The position numbers were made by a program, and so were the translations under genes. From the NCBI GenBank assembly GCA_016719945.1, contig JADJYE010000006.1, forward strand, positions 248,001-312,000: a stretch of DNA of 64,000 nt, in the 5' to 3' direction. The notes under the pieces are model-generated. The model ran no database searches. It was not told the DNA's origin and saw nothing but the letters and a program-made list of their open reading frames with translations. Shown piece by piece: positions 46,478 through 55,710 of this stretch. How positions within the stretch are numbered: the stretch's first letter is position 1; each line of letters begins with the position of its first letter. This DNA comes from Polyangiaceae bacterium (GTDB lineage: Bacteria; Myxococcota_A; Polyangia; Polyangiales; Polyangiaceae).

Positions 46478-47811
46478 ATGCTCTGGCGCGTGCCACCCGT
46501 GCCGGCTCTCGGGTCTTGGCTGCTCCGCTCGTCCTGGCGTGCGCGACGTGCGGCTCACCCCCCGAGCCCCAGACCGTGGTCCTCGAGATCGCGCACAGCT
46601 CCGCGCCTGAGCGCCGCGCCGCGGACGCCAGCGCCTGCGCCGCCGCCAGCGCCGGCACCGCGTGCGCCGCCATGGTCGAAGCGAGGGAGCTCGCGGAGCT
46701 CTCTTCGCGTATCGCCTGGGCCGACGCCGAGGTGAAGCGCACCCTGTTCCAGGAGGCAGACCTGCTCGTCGAGCGAGCGCGCCTGCAGCTGCGCCGTGAG
46801 GACCCCTCGTCCAACGTCGAGGGCTCGAACGACGCCGATCGCGCGCTGAAGGACGCGCTGCGCGCGCTCGCCGTCGAGCCGTCCTCGCCGCGAGCCGCGT
46901 TCGTCTACGCGCTCGCGCGCGTCCGGTCGTTCGCGCCGGAGGCGCCGACGTCGATCCTCCGCGACCCCGCGCTGAGGGCGGGCGCGCTCCGGCTCGCCCT
47001 CGACAGGCTCCAGACCCTTGCGTCCGCGCAGGGGCCGCTCGGCGCCGCGACGCACACGCTGCGCGGCTACCTCGAGCTCGAGCTGGGCGCGAGCGCGAAG
47101 GCGAGGGAGTCGTTCGTCGCCGCCACGCGCCTCGACCCCACGCTGGGCTCGGCGTGGATGGGGCTCGGCGACGTGGCGAGGGCGCAAGGCAGCTTCGCCG
47201 ACGCGGAGCGCGCGTACCTCGAGGCAACGAAGCTGCTGCCGTCCGATCCGACGGTCGCAGCCGCGCTGTCCGCTGCGCGCGCGAAGGCGCCGCTGTCGGT
47301 GCCCCCGGCCGGCGCAGCGGAGGCCGCGCCCCTCTCCATCGACCTGTCACCGCTCGCTGCCGTCCCGCCGCCGACGGCCTGCTCGACGGTCGAGGCCGGC
47401 CAGACCCCCGAGCTGTGCGCGGCCGTCGAGCAGCTCATCAAGGCGCGCTCGAAGCAAGACCTCGAGGCGGCGGCGTCGAGCGTCATCGCCGCGCAGTCCA
47501 GCCTCCAGTCCGCGTGCCAGGCGCTCGACCCTCGCTGTGGTCCCCACGTCTCGGTCGCGCTCGCCGACGCGGGGCGAGGGTTCCGGGCTGCCGGCAAGAC
47601 GGGGAAGTCGGTCCAGATCGCGAAGCTCTTGATGCAGCGCCGCGAATATTTCCCGGCGAGCGAGGAGGTCGCCGCCACGGCCGCGCTCGAGGCCGCGGAT
47701 CAGCTCCTTCAGCTCGGGCTGTTCGATCAAGCCGCGGACTCGTACGGCGCGTTCGCGACGACCAAGCCCCCTGCGCAAGAGCTCGCGCAATGCGCAATGC
47801 GCAATGCGTGA
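46478..47811 (+). CDS. TPR lipoprotein, probable frameshift at start
   Basis: The body is one long frame: 'ALAVEPSSPRAAFVYALARV', 'AATHTLRGYLELELGASAKA' and 'TLGSAWMGLGDVARAQGSFA' are TPR-type helices, followed by a Pro/Ala linker and a second helical region. The frame has no good start. ATG 46478 in the neighbouring frame, with one G restored near 46490-46493, gives M-L-W-R-V then 'ATRAGSRVLAAPLVLAC', an ideal lipoprotein signal. In-frame TTG 46516 is the fallback but truncates the signal. The C-terminus runs into a heptamer repeat and may itself be altered. It may assemble an envelope complex; no partner is evident. Confidence 0.68.
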
Positions 47812-47812
47812 T
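47785..47812 (+). repeat. Heptamer tandem repeat across TPR-gene stop
   Basis: GCGCAAT three times exactly, then a degenerate GCGTGAT, spanning the end of the TPR lipoprotein gene including its TGA (47809-47811). The 7-bp unit is not a multiple of three, so slippage would change the C-terminus. Confidence 0.75.
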
Positions 47813-47918
47813 GCGGGCGGCGCGGCGCTTTCGCGTGGCGTGCCACGATGTTATGGGGGGCGCTTAGCCTTGGACGCATCTCGCGCCGAGGTAGCCTGGA
47901 AGTGGAGGGATGATGCGC

Positions 47919-50837
47919 ATGACCCGTTGGTCGGCAGCGATGGCAGCAGTCTTGGCGCTCGGCACGAGCGCCTGCGGGGACGACACCGGGACGGGCGCGA
48001 GCGGCGCGGGGGGAGAGGGCGGAACCCCCTCCACCGGCGGACGGCCCTCCACGGGCGGCGGCGGTGAAGGGCCGATCGGCGGCGAAGGCCCCATCGGCGG
48101 CGAAGGCCAGGGCGGCTCTGGCGGCTCGACGCCGACGCCTTGCGAGGCCGCGATCGCGCTCTCCACGCCCGACACCGTCGGAGGCTCGCTCGACGAGGCC
48201 GTCGACGCGACCGACGCGTCCTGCGCCGCGGGCGGCGGCGGCGAGGTGGTCTACGTCGTCACGGCCGAGACGGTGGGGCAGCTCGTGCTCGACCTCACGT
48301 CGAGCGACGACGCGGTCGTCTCCGTCCGCACCATCTGCGACGACCCGGCGTCCGAGATCGCTTGCGCCAACGCCCAGGGCCCCGGCGTGGCGGAGTTTCT
48401 CGTGGTCCCGACCAACGACGGCGAGACGTTCTACGTCGTCGTCGAAGGCAACACCGCCGCAGACGCCGGTAGCTACGTCCTCAACGTGGCAGAGCTGACG
48501 AGCGAGTCGTGCGACGCAGCGCAGGTCCTCAGCGACCCGGGCACGGTCAGCGGCAACACCTTCGGGCAACCCTCCGAGCTCCAGAATTTCTGTCAGCCCG
48601 AGAGCTTCGCGGCGGGCGAGGAGGTCTACGCGGTGACCGCGGCGGTGTCCGGCGTGCTGGAGATCACGCTGACGTCTGCCGCGGATCTCGGCGTCTCCGT
48701 ACGCAGTGTGTGCTCCGATATCATCAGCGAGCGCGGCTGCGTGAACGCCGCGGGGGAGGGGCTCGGCACCGTCGAGACGCTCATGGTCCCCGTCACCGCG
48801 GGCGAGCTCGTCTACGTGATCGTCGACGGCACCTTCCCCGGCACGGGCGGGCCGTACGACCTCGAGGTGCTGTCCCGCGCGACGGTCTGCGGCGACGGGA
48901 TCCGCGAGGGGCTCGAGGCATGCGACGACGGCAACACCACCGCTGGCGATGGCTGCTCCGCGACCTGCACCCTCGAGGGCGACGTGTGCGACGCGCCCAC
49001 GACGATCAACCTCCCGTCGACCACGACGGGCGACACCAGCACCGGCACCGACTTCACCTCGACGTCCTGCGATGGTGCGAACGGCGCGGCGCCCGAGCTG
49101 CTCTACACCTTCACGCCCGCGGCGGACGGCCTCGTGCGCATCGACCTCACGAGCATGGTCGACCTCGGCTTCGAGCTGCGCGCGTCGTGCGACGATCCGT
49201 CGAGCGTGCTCACCTGCCGGGACGCGCTCGTCGACGGCACGGAGACCGCGACGGTGCTCTTGACCGGCGGCCAGGCCTACGACCTCGTCGTGTCCGGCTA
49301 CAACGGCGCGAGCGGTGCCTTCACCCTCGATCTCACCCCGATCATCGAGGAGTGCGGCAACGGCACGCTCGAGGGTATGGAGCAGTGCGACGACGGCAAC
49401 ACCACGAGCGGCGACGGCTGCTCGGCGACGTGCGTCGCCGAGTCCTCCAGCTGCGCGACGCCGATCGACGTCGCGACGCTCCCGGCGACGCTCGGCGGCT
49501 CCACCGCGGCGGGCACCAACGAGATCGAGCTCGAGTGCGGGCTCTTCGGCCTGCCCGAGGTGGTCTACGAGGTCACGCCTACGATCGACGGTGTGCTCGA
49601 CGTCACCTTCGACTCGGACGGCCTCAACCTCGCGATCCAGACGACCTGCGGCGACAACGACGCGAACCTCTTCTGCGGCGGCGGCCCCATCGGCACCGCG
49701 ACGACGGTCCCCGTCGCGGCCGGCGACCCCGTGTACTTCATCGTCAACGGCCCGACTGCCGCGACGTATTCGCTCGAGATCTCCGAGCGCGCGCCGGGCT
49801 GCGGCGACGGCGTCGTCGACCCGCCCGAGTCGTGCGACGACAACAACACGACCAACGGTGACGGCTGCAGCTCGACCTGCGCGATCGAGTGCGCGGGCCT
49901 CAGCGAGAGCGAGCCGAACGGCACCTCCGCCACGGCCGACGGTCCGGTGACGCTCGGGGTCCTCAACTGCGCCTCCATCACGCCGAGCGGCGATGACGAC
50001 TTCTGGTCGTTCACCATCGCCGGGCAGGCCCAGGTGGTCATCGAGACCTTCGACGGCAACGGTCAACAGGCGTGCACCAACGCCCAGGACACGCACATCT
50101 TCCTGTTCGACACCGACGGCGTCACGCAGATCGCCTCGAACGACGACATCGGCCCGGGAGACCGCTGCTCGCGAATCACGGTCCCGGCGCTCGCCGCGGG
50201 CACCTACACCGTGCGGGTGATCGAGTTCGGCGACAACGCTGCCATCCCCGGGTACCGCATCCGGGTCAACGCCTCGATCTGCGGTAACGCCACGGTCGAG
50301 CCCGGCGAGGAGTGCGACGGCGGCGCCGGCTGCAACCCCGACTGCACCCGCGTGCCGGCCTGCGGCGACGGGTTCATCGACGCGCCCGAGACGTGCGACG
50401 ACGGCAACCTCATCGCGGGGGACGGCTGCTCGTCGACCTGCGCGCTCGAGGTCACCGAGACCGAGAGCAACGACACCGTCGCGACGGCCGACCTCTACAC
50501 GCCGAATTTCACCGGCTTGATCGAGCCGGCCTTCGACGTCGACTTCATCGCCGTCGTGGTCCCGGGGCCGGCGTCGACCCTCACCGCCACGCTCGTCGAC
50601 GGCCTCGATCTCTGCGGGCCGCCCGCAGGGGGCATCGACAGCGATCTCCAGCTGCTCGCGCCCGATGGGGTGACCCAGCTGCAGTTCAACGACGACATCA
50701 GCGGGGCCACGGACTGGTGCTCCTCGGTGACGGCGTCCGGCCTCGCGGCGGGGACGTATTACCTCCGCGTCCGGTCGTCGGCGCAGTTCGACGCCGACGG
50801 GACCTTCGGCTACGGGCTGGACGTGACCGTTAACTGA
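47919..50837 (+). CDS. Large DUF4215/PPC-repeat lipoprotein
   Basis: About 972 residues. ATG 47919 lies 10 nt after GGAGG; ATG 47910 and 47913 are alternatives. Lipobox 'LALGTSAC' and a Gly/Thr/Ser/Glu linker. Three PPC-like beta-sandwich modules of ~110 residues alternate with DUF4215-type Cys repeats: 'GLEACDDGNTTAGDGCSATC', 'GMEQCDDGNTTSGDGCSATC', 'PPESCDDNNTTNGDGCSSTC', 'APETCDDGNLIAGDGCSSTC', and a diverged 'PGEECDGGAGCNPDC'. The later part has pre-peptidase-C-like domains ('SESEPNGTSATADGPV', 'TETESNDTVATADLY'). It is a surface adhesin or scaffold type of protein, common in myxobacteria. No catalytic residues are seen. Confidence 0.88.
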   Translation: MTRWSAAMAAVLALGTSACGDDTGTGASGAGGEGGTPSTGGRPSTGGGGEGPIGGEGPIGGEGQGGSGGSTPTPCEAAIALSTPDTVGGSLDEAVDATDASCAAGGGGEVVYVVTAETVGQLVLDLTSSDDAVVSVRTICDDPASEIACANAQGPGVAEFLVVPTNDGETFYVVVEGNTAADAGSYVLNVAELTSESCDAAQVLSDPGTVSGNTFGQPSELQNFCQPESFAAGEEVYAVTAAVSGVLEITLTSAADLGVSVRSVCSDIISERGCVNAAGEGLGTVETLMVPVTAGELVYVIVDGTFPGTGGPYDLEVLSRATVCGDGIREGLEACDDGNTTAGDGCSATCTLEGDVCDAPTTINLPSTTTGDTSTGTDFTSTSCDGANGAAPELLYTFTPAADGLVRIDLTSMVDLGFELRASCDDPSSVLTCRDALVDGTETATVLLTGGQAYDLVVSGYNGASGAFTLDLTPIIEECGNGTLEGMEQCDDGNTTSGDGCSATCVAESSSCATPIDVATLPATLGGSTAAGTNEIELECGLFGLPEVVYEVTPTIDGVLDVTFDSDGLNLAIQTTCGDNDANLFCGGGPIGTATTVPVAAGDPVYFIVNGPTAATYSLEISERAPGCGDGVVDPPESCDDNNTTNGDGCSSTCAIECAGLSESEPNGTSATADGPVTLGVLNCASITPSGDDDFWSFTIAGQAQVVIETFDGNGQQACTNAQDTHIFLFDTDGVTQIASNDDIGPGDRCSRITVPALAAGTYTVRVIEFGDNAAIPGYRIRVNASICGNATVEPGEECDGGAGCNPDCTRVPACGDGFIDAPETCDDGNLIAGDGCSSTCALEVTETESNDTVATADLYTPNFTGLIEPAFDVDFIAVVVPGPASTLTATLVDGLDLCGPPAGGIDSDLQLLAPDGVTQLQFNDDISGATDWCSSVTASGLAAGTYYLRVRSSAQFDADGTFGYGLDVTVN

Positions 50838-50891
50838 GCCGCTCTGTAGGGCACAGCCGCACAGCCGCGCAGGCTGAGCGCGGTACAGATT

Positions 50892-50927
50892 GCGCAACGA
50901 GGTGGCTTCAAGGCCGCCTCGTTGCGC
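50892..50927 (+). terminator. Strong hairpin after DUF4215 lipoprotein gene
   Basis: GCGCAACGAGG pairs exactly with CCTCGTTGCGC; a G-T wobble and a further GGC/GCC extend the stem to 15 pairs around a 6-nt loop (TTCAAG). It lies 55 nt past the stop. Only two T follow, so it may be a non-canonical terminator or an mRNA-stabilising hairpin. Confidence 0.5.
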
Positions 50928-51063
50928 TTCGAGCCTCCTGGGCGACAACGGCTCCAAGCCGATGGATCCCAGCTTCCCCGGCTTTGGCGCGACGCGCGCG
51001 TTCACGGTCTGGGCGGCCTCGGGCCTTCCTCTTCGGCACGTCGATTGCGATACGCTCGGCCCG

Positions 51064-51741
51064 ATGGACATCAGCCAAGACGCGGTGGAGCTCATCATCG
51101 CGTGGGAGGTCGCAGGGGGCGACTACCCGGCTGCGCGTCGCCAATACGAGGCGCGCTACCACCGCCCCAGCTGGCCGGGGAACGAAGCGTCCGGGCTCAC
51201 GATCGGGATCGGCTACGACCTTCGTCACCAGGGGGCCCACTTCGAGGGAGACTGGAAGGCGCGGCTGCGCGCCCTGCCCGCTCGCAACGCGTACGAGCGC
51301 CTCGCCGCCTGGATCAACCGAGGGGGCTCGACCGCCGCCGAGCGCAACACGAGCGACATCTCGATCCCCTGGGAGGACGCGATATCGGTCTATCGCGTGC
51401 GGACGCTCCCCCGCTACATCCAGATGACGCGCGAGGCGTTCCCCGGAGTCGACACGATGCACCCCCACGTGTTCGGCGCGCTCACCTCCCTCATCTACAA
51501 CTGCGGCCCGGGCACGAAGAACAAGCCCGCCAAGCAGCGCGCGTACGCCGCGATCCGCGAGGCCGTCGATCGGCAAGATGTCCCCGGCGTGGCCGCCGGC
51601 ATCCGCGAGGTGAAGAAGCACCACGCGGGCCATCCGCTCGAGCGGGGCCTCAACCGCCGCCGCGAGTCGGAGGCCAACCTCGTCATGCGCGCCGCCTACG
51701 AGGCCGGCGCGATCGCTCAACCCAACGTTTCGGTCGGATGA
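51064..51741 (+). CDS. Phage-type lysozyme-like protein, putative T6SS effector
   Basis: About 225 residues. 'DAVELIIAWEVAGGDYPAAR' places a Glu as in the E-x(8)-D/T triad of T4-lysozyme/GH24 enzymes. 'ASGLTIGIGYDLRHQG' supplies the following G-x-G-Y-D segment, and 'VFGALTSLIYNCGPG' the later helix typical of the fold. No signal peptide. It abuts VgrG: its TGA overlaps an ATG candidate of vgrG. This makes it a good candidate for a muramidase delivered on the VgrG spike. ATG 51064 starts just before the conserved helix. No immunity gene is evident beside it. Confidence 0.75.
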   Translation: MDISQDAVELIIAWEVAGGDYPAARRQYEARYHRPSWPGNEASGLTIGIGYDLRHQGAHFEGDWKARLRALPARNAYERLAAWINRGGSTAAERNTSDISIPWEDAISVYRVRTLPRYIQMTREAFPGVDTMHPHVFGALTSLIYNCGPGTKNKPAKQRAYAAIREAVDRQDVPGVAAGIREVKKHHAGHPLERGLNRRRESEANLVMRAAYEAGAIAQPNVSVG

Positions 51742-51755
51742 ACGGGAGCCTAGCC

Positions 51756-53972
51756 ATGCTGCAGACCAGCTCGAATGACGCAACCGTATCGATCGCCAGC
51801 GGCGACCCCCTCGACGTCCGAAGCTTCGCCATCCGCCAGGGGATGAGCCAGCTCTTCAACATCGACGTCCGCGTCGTCTCGCGGAACCTCGACATCGACT
51901 TCGACGAGGTCGTCGGCAAGGAGGCCTCGTTCGCCCTCCGCACCGGCTGGTCTCGACAGGGTTGGCAGGGGGTCTGCTCCGAGATCGAGCAGATCCGCGT
52001 CGACGACAAAGGCCTCGCGACGTACGCGCTCGTGCTGCAGCCGCGCGCGTGGCTGATGACCCAGCGCACCAACTACCGCATCTTCCAGTTCGAGACCGAG
52101 CTCGACGTCGTGAAGAAGATGCTCGGTGAGTGAGGGGTCGAGTTCGAGGAGCGCGTCGACCCGGGCAACTACAAGCCGCGCAAGTATCGCTGCCAATACG
52201 GCGAGACCGATTTCGCGTTCATCAGCCGCATGCTCGAGGACGCGGGCTGCTCGTACTACTTCGAGCAGAAGGAGGGGGCGACGATCATGGTCCTCGACGA
52301 CGCCCCTCAGGCGCGCTCGCTCGGCAAGCCCATGCTCCGCTTCCACGACCAGCCCGGCGTCACCGACGGCGAGTTCGTCACGCGCGTCGCGATCTCTCAG
52401 CGCGTGCGCCCCGGCAAGATGACCATCGGGGACCTCGACTACCGCAAGGGGCCGACCGCGCAGCCTCGCTTCACCGCCACCGACGGCCTGCCGCAGGAGC
52501 AGCAGCTCGAGCAGTTCCAGTACGAGCCGGGCGCGTTCTTGTACAAGCAAGACTCGGGCGGCGGCAGCACCCCCACCGCCGACGACCGCGGCGCCTCGCG
52601 CATCGACGAGCAGCTCGGCAACGCAAAGACGCAGAACCGACTGCTCGGGCAGCGCGGCACGGCGAAGCGGATCACGTTCGAGTCGAACGCCCTCGACCTC
52701 GTCCCCGGCGTCATCACCAGCGTGACCAACCACCCCCACCGGGCGCTCGCGATGAGCTCGACGCTGCTGGTGACGAAGGCGCTGCTGGAGGGCGACCACG
52801 ACGACACGTGGCGCGTACACGTCGAGGTCGTTCCCACGGACTCGCCCTTCAAGCCCGACGTGAAGACGCCGCGCCCGAGGGTGCAGGGGCTCGAGAGCGC
52901 CACGGTCGTGGGGCCCGACGGCGAAGAGATCCACACTGACGAATACGGCCGCGTGCGCGTCCACTTCCACTGGGACCGCGAGGGCCAGGCCAATGAGCAG
53001 AGCTCTTGCTGGATCCCCACCAGCCAGCCGTGGGCCGGCGGCGGCTTCGGCGGCATCAACTTGCCGCGCATCGGTCAAGAGGTGCTCGTCGAGTTCCTCG
53101 GCGGCGATCCGGATCGCCCGGTGGTGATGGGTCGGGTGTTCACCGAGACGCAGGGGGTGCCGAACAAGCTGCCCCGCTTCAAGAACGTGTCCGGCCTGAT
53201 GAGCGAGAGCACGCCGCGGCTGGTCATGGGCGCGGCGGACGGCGCCGGCGCGTCGGCCCCGTCGAGCCTGCTCGACGGCGGCACCCCCTACGGGATGGAC
53301 AAGATCGGGAGCCTGGTCACGCAGCAGGGGCCGTTCCAGGCGTCGTCGCCGACGGGGGTCGTCCACAGCTGGAAGGGCAGCGGTCTGTGGATGGACGACA
53401 CCGCGATGAAGGAGATTTGCTACATCCAGGCCCAGAAGGACCTCAACATCGTCGTCAAGAACAGCTGGACCAGCGTCGTCGGCAACCACCGCACCGCGAC
53501 GATCGGGACCGACGACCAGCTCAAGGTCGAGAACAAGCAGCAGATCGACATCGGCGTCGATCAGACGATCACCGTCGGCCAGGACCAGTCGCTCACCGTC
53601 GGGCGCGACCAGACGATCACCGTCGGCCAGAACCTGACCGAGGACGTCGTCGGCAAGCTCGAGCAGACGGTGCTCAAGGGCATCACGATCTACAGCGACG
53701 CCAACATCAAGCAGGGCGCCAAGCAGGACATCCTGATCGAGAGCGAGGTCCAGATCGTCCTCAAGGTGGGAGAGTCCTTCATCAAGATCACGCCCAGCGA
53801 GATCATCATCCAGAGCGCCGACAAGGTGCACATCAACCCGAAGCAGGGCGAGGCCGAGGAGGCCGCGCGCAAGGCGGCGGCGGACCAGGCCGCCGCGGAC
53901 CTGGCGGCCGCGAACGCCGCAGCCGCCGCGACGTACACCGACGCCATGGGCACCTTCTACTTCGCTCCCTGA
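51756..53972 (+). CDS. vgrG: Type VI secretion spike protein VgrG, interrupted by in-frame TGA
   Basis: About 738 codons. The gp27-like part begins 'DATVSIASGDPLDVRSFAIR', and 'LFNIDVRVVSRNLDIDF' is typical. After 'DVVKKMLGE' comes TGA 52131-52133, then the same frame continues 'GVEFEERVDPGNYKPRKYRC', 'TDFAFISRMLEDAGCSYYFE', the OB-fold/gp5-like 'HTDEYGRVRVHFHWDREGQA' and 'SSCWIPTSQPWAGGGFGG', and repeated beta-helix units 'DQTITVGQDQSLTVGRDQTI'. TGG (Trp) would restore a full VgrG by one base. As written, translation would stop at ~125 residues unless read through or restarted at ATG 52230. ATG 51738 is an alternative start. Confidence 0.9.
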
Positions 53973-53984
53973 GGCCACCCGTCG

Positions 53985-54896
53985 ATGCGAATCCGAGCGA
54001 TCGAGCTGCAAGGTGTCCGCGGGCTCCCCTCTCGCACGTGGGATTTCCCACGGACGAGCGACGCTGACGTCATCGTCGTGACCGGCCCGTGCGCGTCCGG
54101 AAAGACCACCTTCCTCGACGCGCTCGTCGCGGCCAAGGAGAAGGTCGCCCCCTACGGCGCAGGCGACTCGCGCTGGGCTCGCCTGATCCCCGAGGGCAAG
54201 CGCGCCGCGAAGGTGGTCCTGTCCTGGGAGACCGACGCGACCGAGCGCGAGCGCCTGCACCTCGAGGAGGAGCTGGTGAGCACCGAGGCGATCATCGGCG
54301 ACGCCTTGGCGCCGCCGGCGCGCTATCCAAAGGCGATCACCTCCCTCCTGGGGACCCTCAGCGATGAGCCCTACGGTCGGGTGTTCTACCTCCACGACAC
54401 GCGACAGCTGCCCACCCCGGTGAGCTTCGGCGCAGACGAGTCGGGGCGCACCCACCGCCTCACGAGCCGCAACCAGAAGTTCGTGGACGTGTACCCGCTG
54501 CTCACGCTGCCCGAGCTCGCGCAGGCGCGCGCGCGCGCGTCCCAATACCTGGGCTCGCTCTTCCCGGATCTCGAGGTCAAGGGCGTGGTGCTCCAATCAG
54601 GGACCTACGAGCCGATGCTCGCGAGCCGCGGCTCGGGCGCGCTGCGGCCCTTCTCGACGCTCTCGGCGTCGGAGCGCCAAGCGACGCTGATCGCGCTGCA
54701 CCTGGCGCGGGTCGAGCCGGCGCGCTCCGTGATCCTCGTCGATACGCCCGAGCTCGCCTTCGGAGAAGAAGGGGCCGTCCGGCTCCTGCGGGCCATGCTC
54801 TCGTGGGGGCACGACAACCAGCTCATCTTGGCGACGGCGTCGAAGAGCCTCGCGTCGGCGGTGTCCGCGTCTCGGCTGGTGGAGCTGTCCGCGTGA
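53985..54896 (+). CDS. SMC/RecF-like ABC-type ATPase in VgrG island
   Basis: 303 residues. 'MRIRAIELQGVRGLPSRTWD' is the RecF/SMC-type N-terminus; Walker A 'VVTGPCASGKTTFLDALVAA' (~32-51); signature 'PFSTLSASERQATLIALHLA' (~223-242); Walker B 'SVILVDTPELAFGEEGAVRL' (~250); H-loop-like 'ILATASKS' lacks the usual His. The coiled-coil arm of SMC proteins is missing, so it is a compact AAA-15/21-like ATPase. It sits 12 nt after vgrG and overlaps the next gene (GTGA). A role in loading or controlling the effector is inferred only. Confidence 0.8.
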   Translation: MRIRAIELQGVRGLPSRTWDFPRTSDADVIVVTGPCASGKTTFLDALVAAKEKVAPYGAGDSRWARLIPEGKRAAKVVLSWETDATERERLHLEEELVSTEAIIGDALAPPARYPKAITSLLGTLSDEPYGRVFYLHDTRQLPTPVSFGADESGRTHRLTSRNQKFVDVYPLLTLPELAQARARASQYLGSLFPDLEVKGVVLQSGTYEPMLASRGSGALRPFSTLSASERQATLIALHLARVEPARSVILVDTPELAFGEEGAVRLLRAMLSWGHDNQLILATASKSLASAVSASRLVELSA

Positions 54897-55306
54897 GCGT
54901 GTTCCACACGTCGGCTTTCTCCTTCGAGCTGCCGGGGGAGGGCTGGGCCGACCACTCGATGCAGCGCTTCCTCGCGCTCGACGGGGAGACGACGTTCTTC
55001 CTGGGGCGCGTCCCGCTCAAGGAGCAGACGGTCCTCGAGGTGCTCGAGAGCCTCTCGGCCGAGGCCGTCTCGGACCACGACTTCAAGCAGCTCGGCCACC
55101 GCGAGATCGAGGTCGGCGCGCTCGACGGCCACGAGGTTCGGCTCGTCGTCTACGAGGAGGGCGAGGGCGTGTACTACCGCTTCCTCGGCGTGGCCTACTA
55201 TGACTCGGTGCTGACGTTTGCCTGGAATGGTCCGGCCAGCGCGAAGTCCCTGATCGACGCGCGCGCCGACGCCATCGTCGCTGGCCTGCAGATGAGGAAG
55301 CGCTGA
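54893..55306 (+). CDS. DcrB/DUF1795-like T6SS-associated protein 1
   Basis: 137 residues starting at GTG 54893, which overlaps the ATPase stop. 'FSFELPGEGWADHSMQRFLA', 'TTFFLGRVPLKEQTVLEVLE', 'LGHREIEVGALDGHEVRLVV', and 'VYYRFLGVAYYDSVLTFAWN' give the alternating beta/alpha pattern of DcrB/DUF1795 proteins, many of which accompany VgrG and PAAR genes as probable adaptors. No signal peptide. Its stop overlaps the ATG of the next, related protein. Confidence 0.7.
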   Translation: MSVFHTSAFSFELPGEGWADHSMQRFLALDGETTFFLGRVPLKEQTVLEVLESLSAEAVSDHDFKQLGHREIEVGALDGHEVRLVVYEEGEGVYYRFLGVAYYDSVLTFAWNGPASAKSLIDARADAIVAGLQMRKR

Positions 55307-55710
55307 TGGGGCGACACGTCACGACCGAGTGCGCCTTCCCGCTCGACGACGACTGGGCCGACATGACCCAATACGTGTTCGAGCGGGCAGGGGTCGGGGT
55401 GCTGCTCGCGAAGCGGCCGGCTCGCGGCGAGCTGGAGGCCTTCGTTCGCTCGACGCTCGAGACGGTCAGCCGCGGCATGCCCGGCCACAAGCTCATCTCG
55501 CTCGAGCCGACCGATCAGCCGACGCGGGGTGGCTTCGTGCTGCGGCACACCTTCCACGGTGAGACCCCTCAGCTCGAGATCGCGCTGTTCTTCCCTTTGG
55601 GCGCGGACCATTGGATCTTCCGCGTCGGCGGCCGCCCGGCGCTGGCCGAGGCGTGCGAAATGGTCTTCGGCTCGTTCCTTGAAACGTTCACCGTGGAGGA
55701 GTCGCCATGA
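55306..55710 (+). CDS. DcrB/DUF1795-like T6SS-associated protein 2
   Basis: 134 residues. Same predicted fold as its neighbour: 'CAFPLDDDWADMTQYVFERA', 'GVGVLLAKRPARGELEAFVR', 'GFVLRHTFHGETPQLEIALF', 'HWIFRVGGRPALAEACEMVF'. The pair probably arose by duplication, though identity is low by eye. ATG 55306 overlaps the previous stop and its TGA overlaps the ATG of the PAAR-like gene, so five consecutive genes from 53985 are tightly coupled or overlapped. Confidence 0.7.
   Translation: MGRHVTTECAFPLDDDWADMTQYVFERAGVGVLLAKRPARGELEAFVRSTLETVSRGMPGHKLISLEPTDQPTRGGFVLRHTFHGETPQLEIALFFPLGADHWIFRVGGRPALAEACEMVFGSFLETFTVEESP

Noticed and set aside
47727..51098. A very long open frame on the minus strand opposite the DUF4215 lipoprotein and lysozyme genes.
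   Set aside because: It is Arg/Asp/Glu/Val-rich without any domain and lies exactly antisense to well-supported genes; a by-product of high GC at third positions.
52131..52133. TGA in vgrG as a selenocysteine codon.
   Set aside because: VgrG is not a known selenoprotein and I saw no following stem-loop arranged like a bacterial SECIS.
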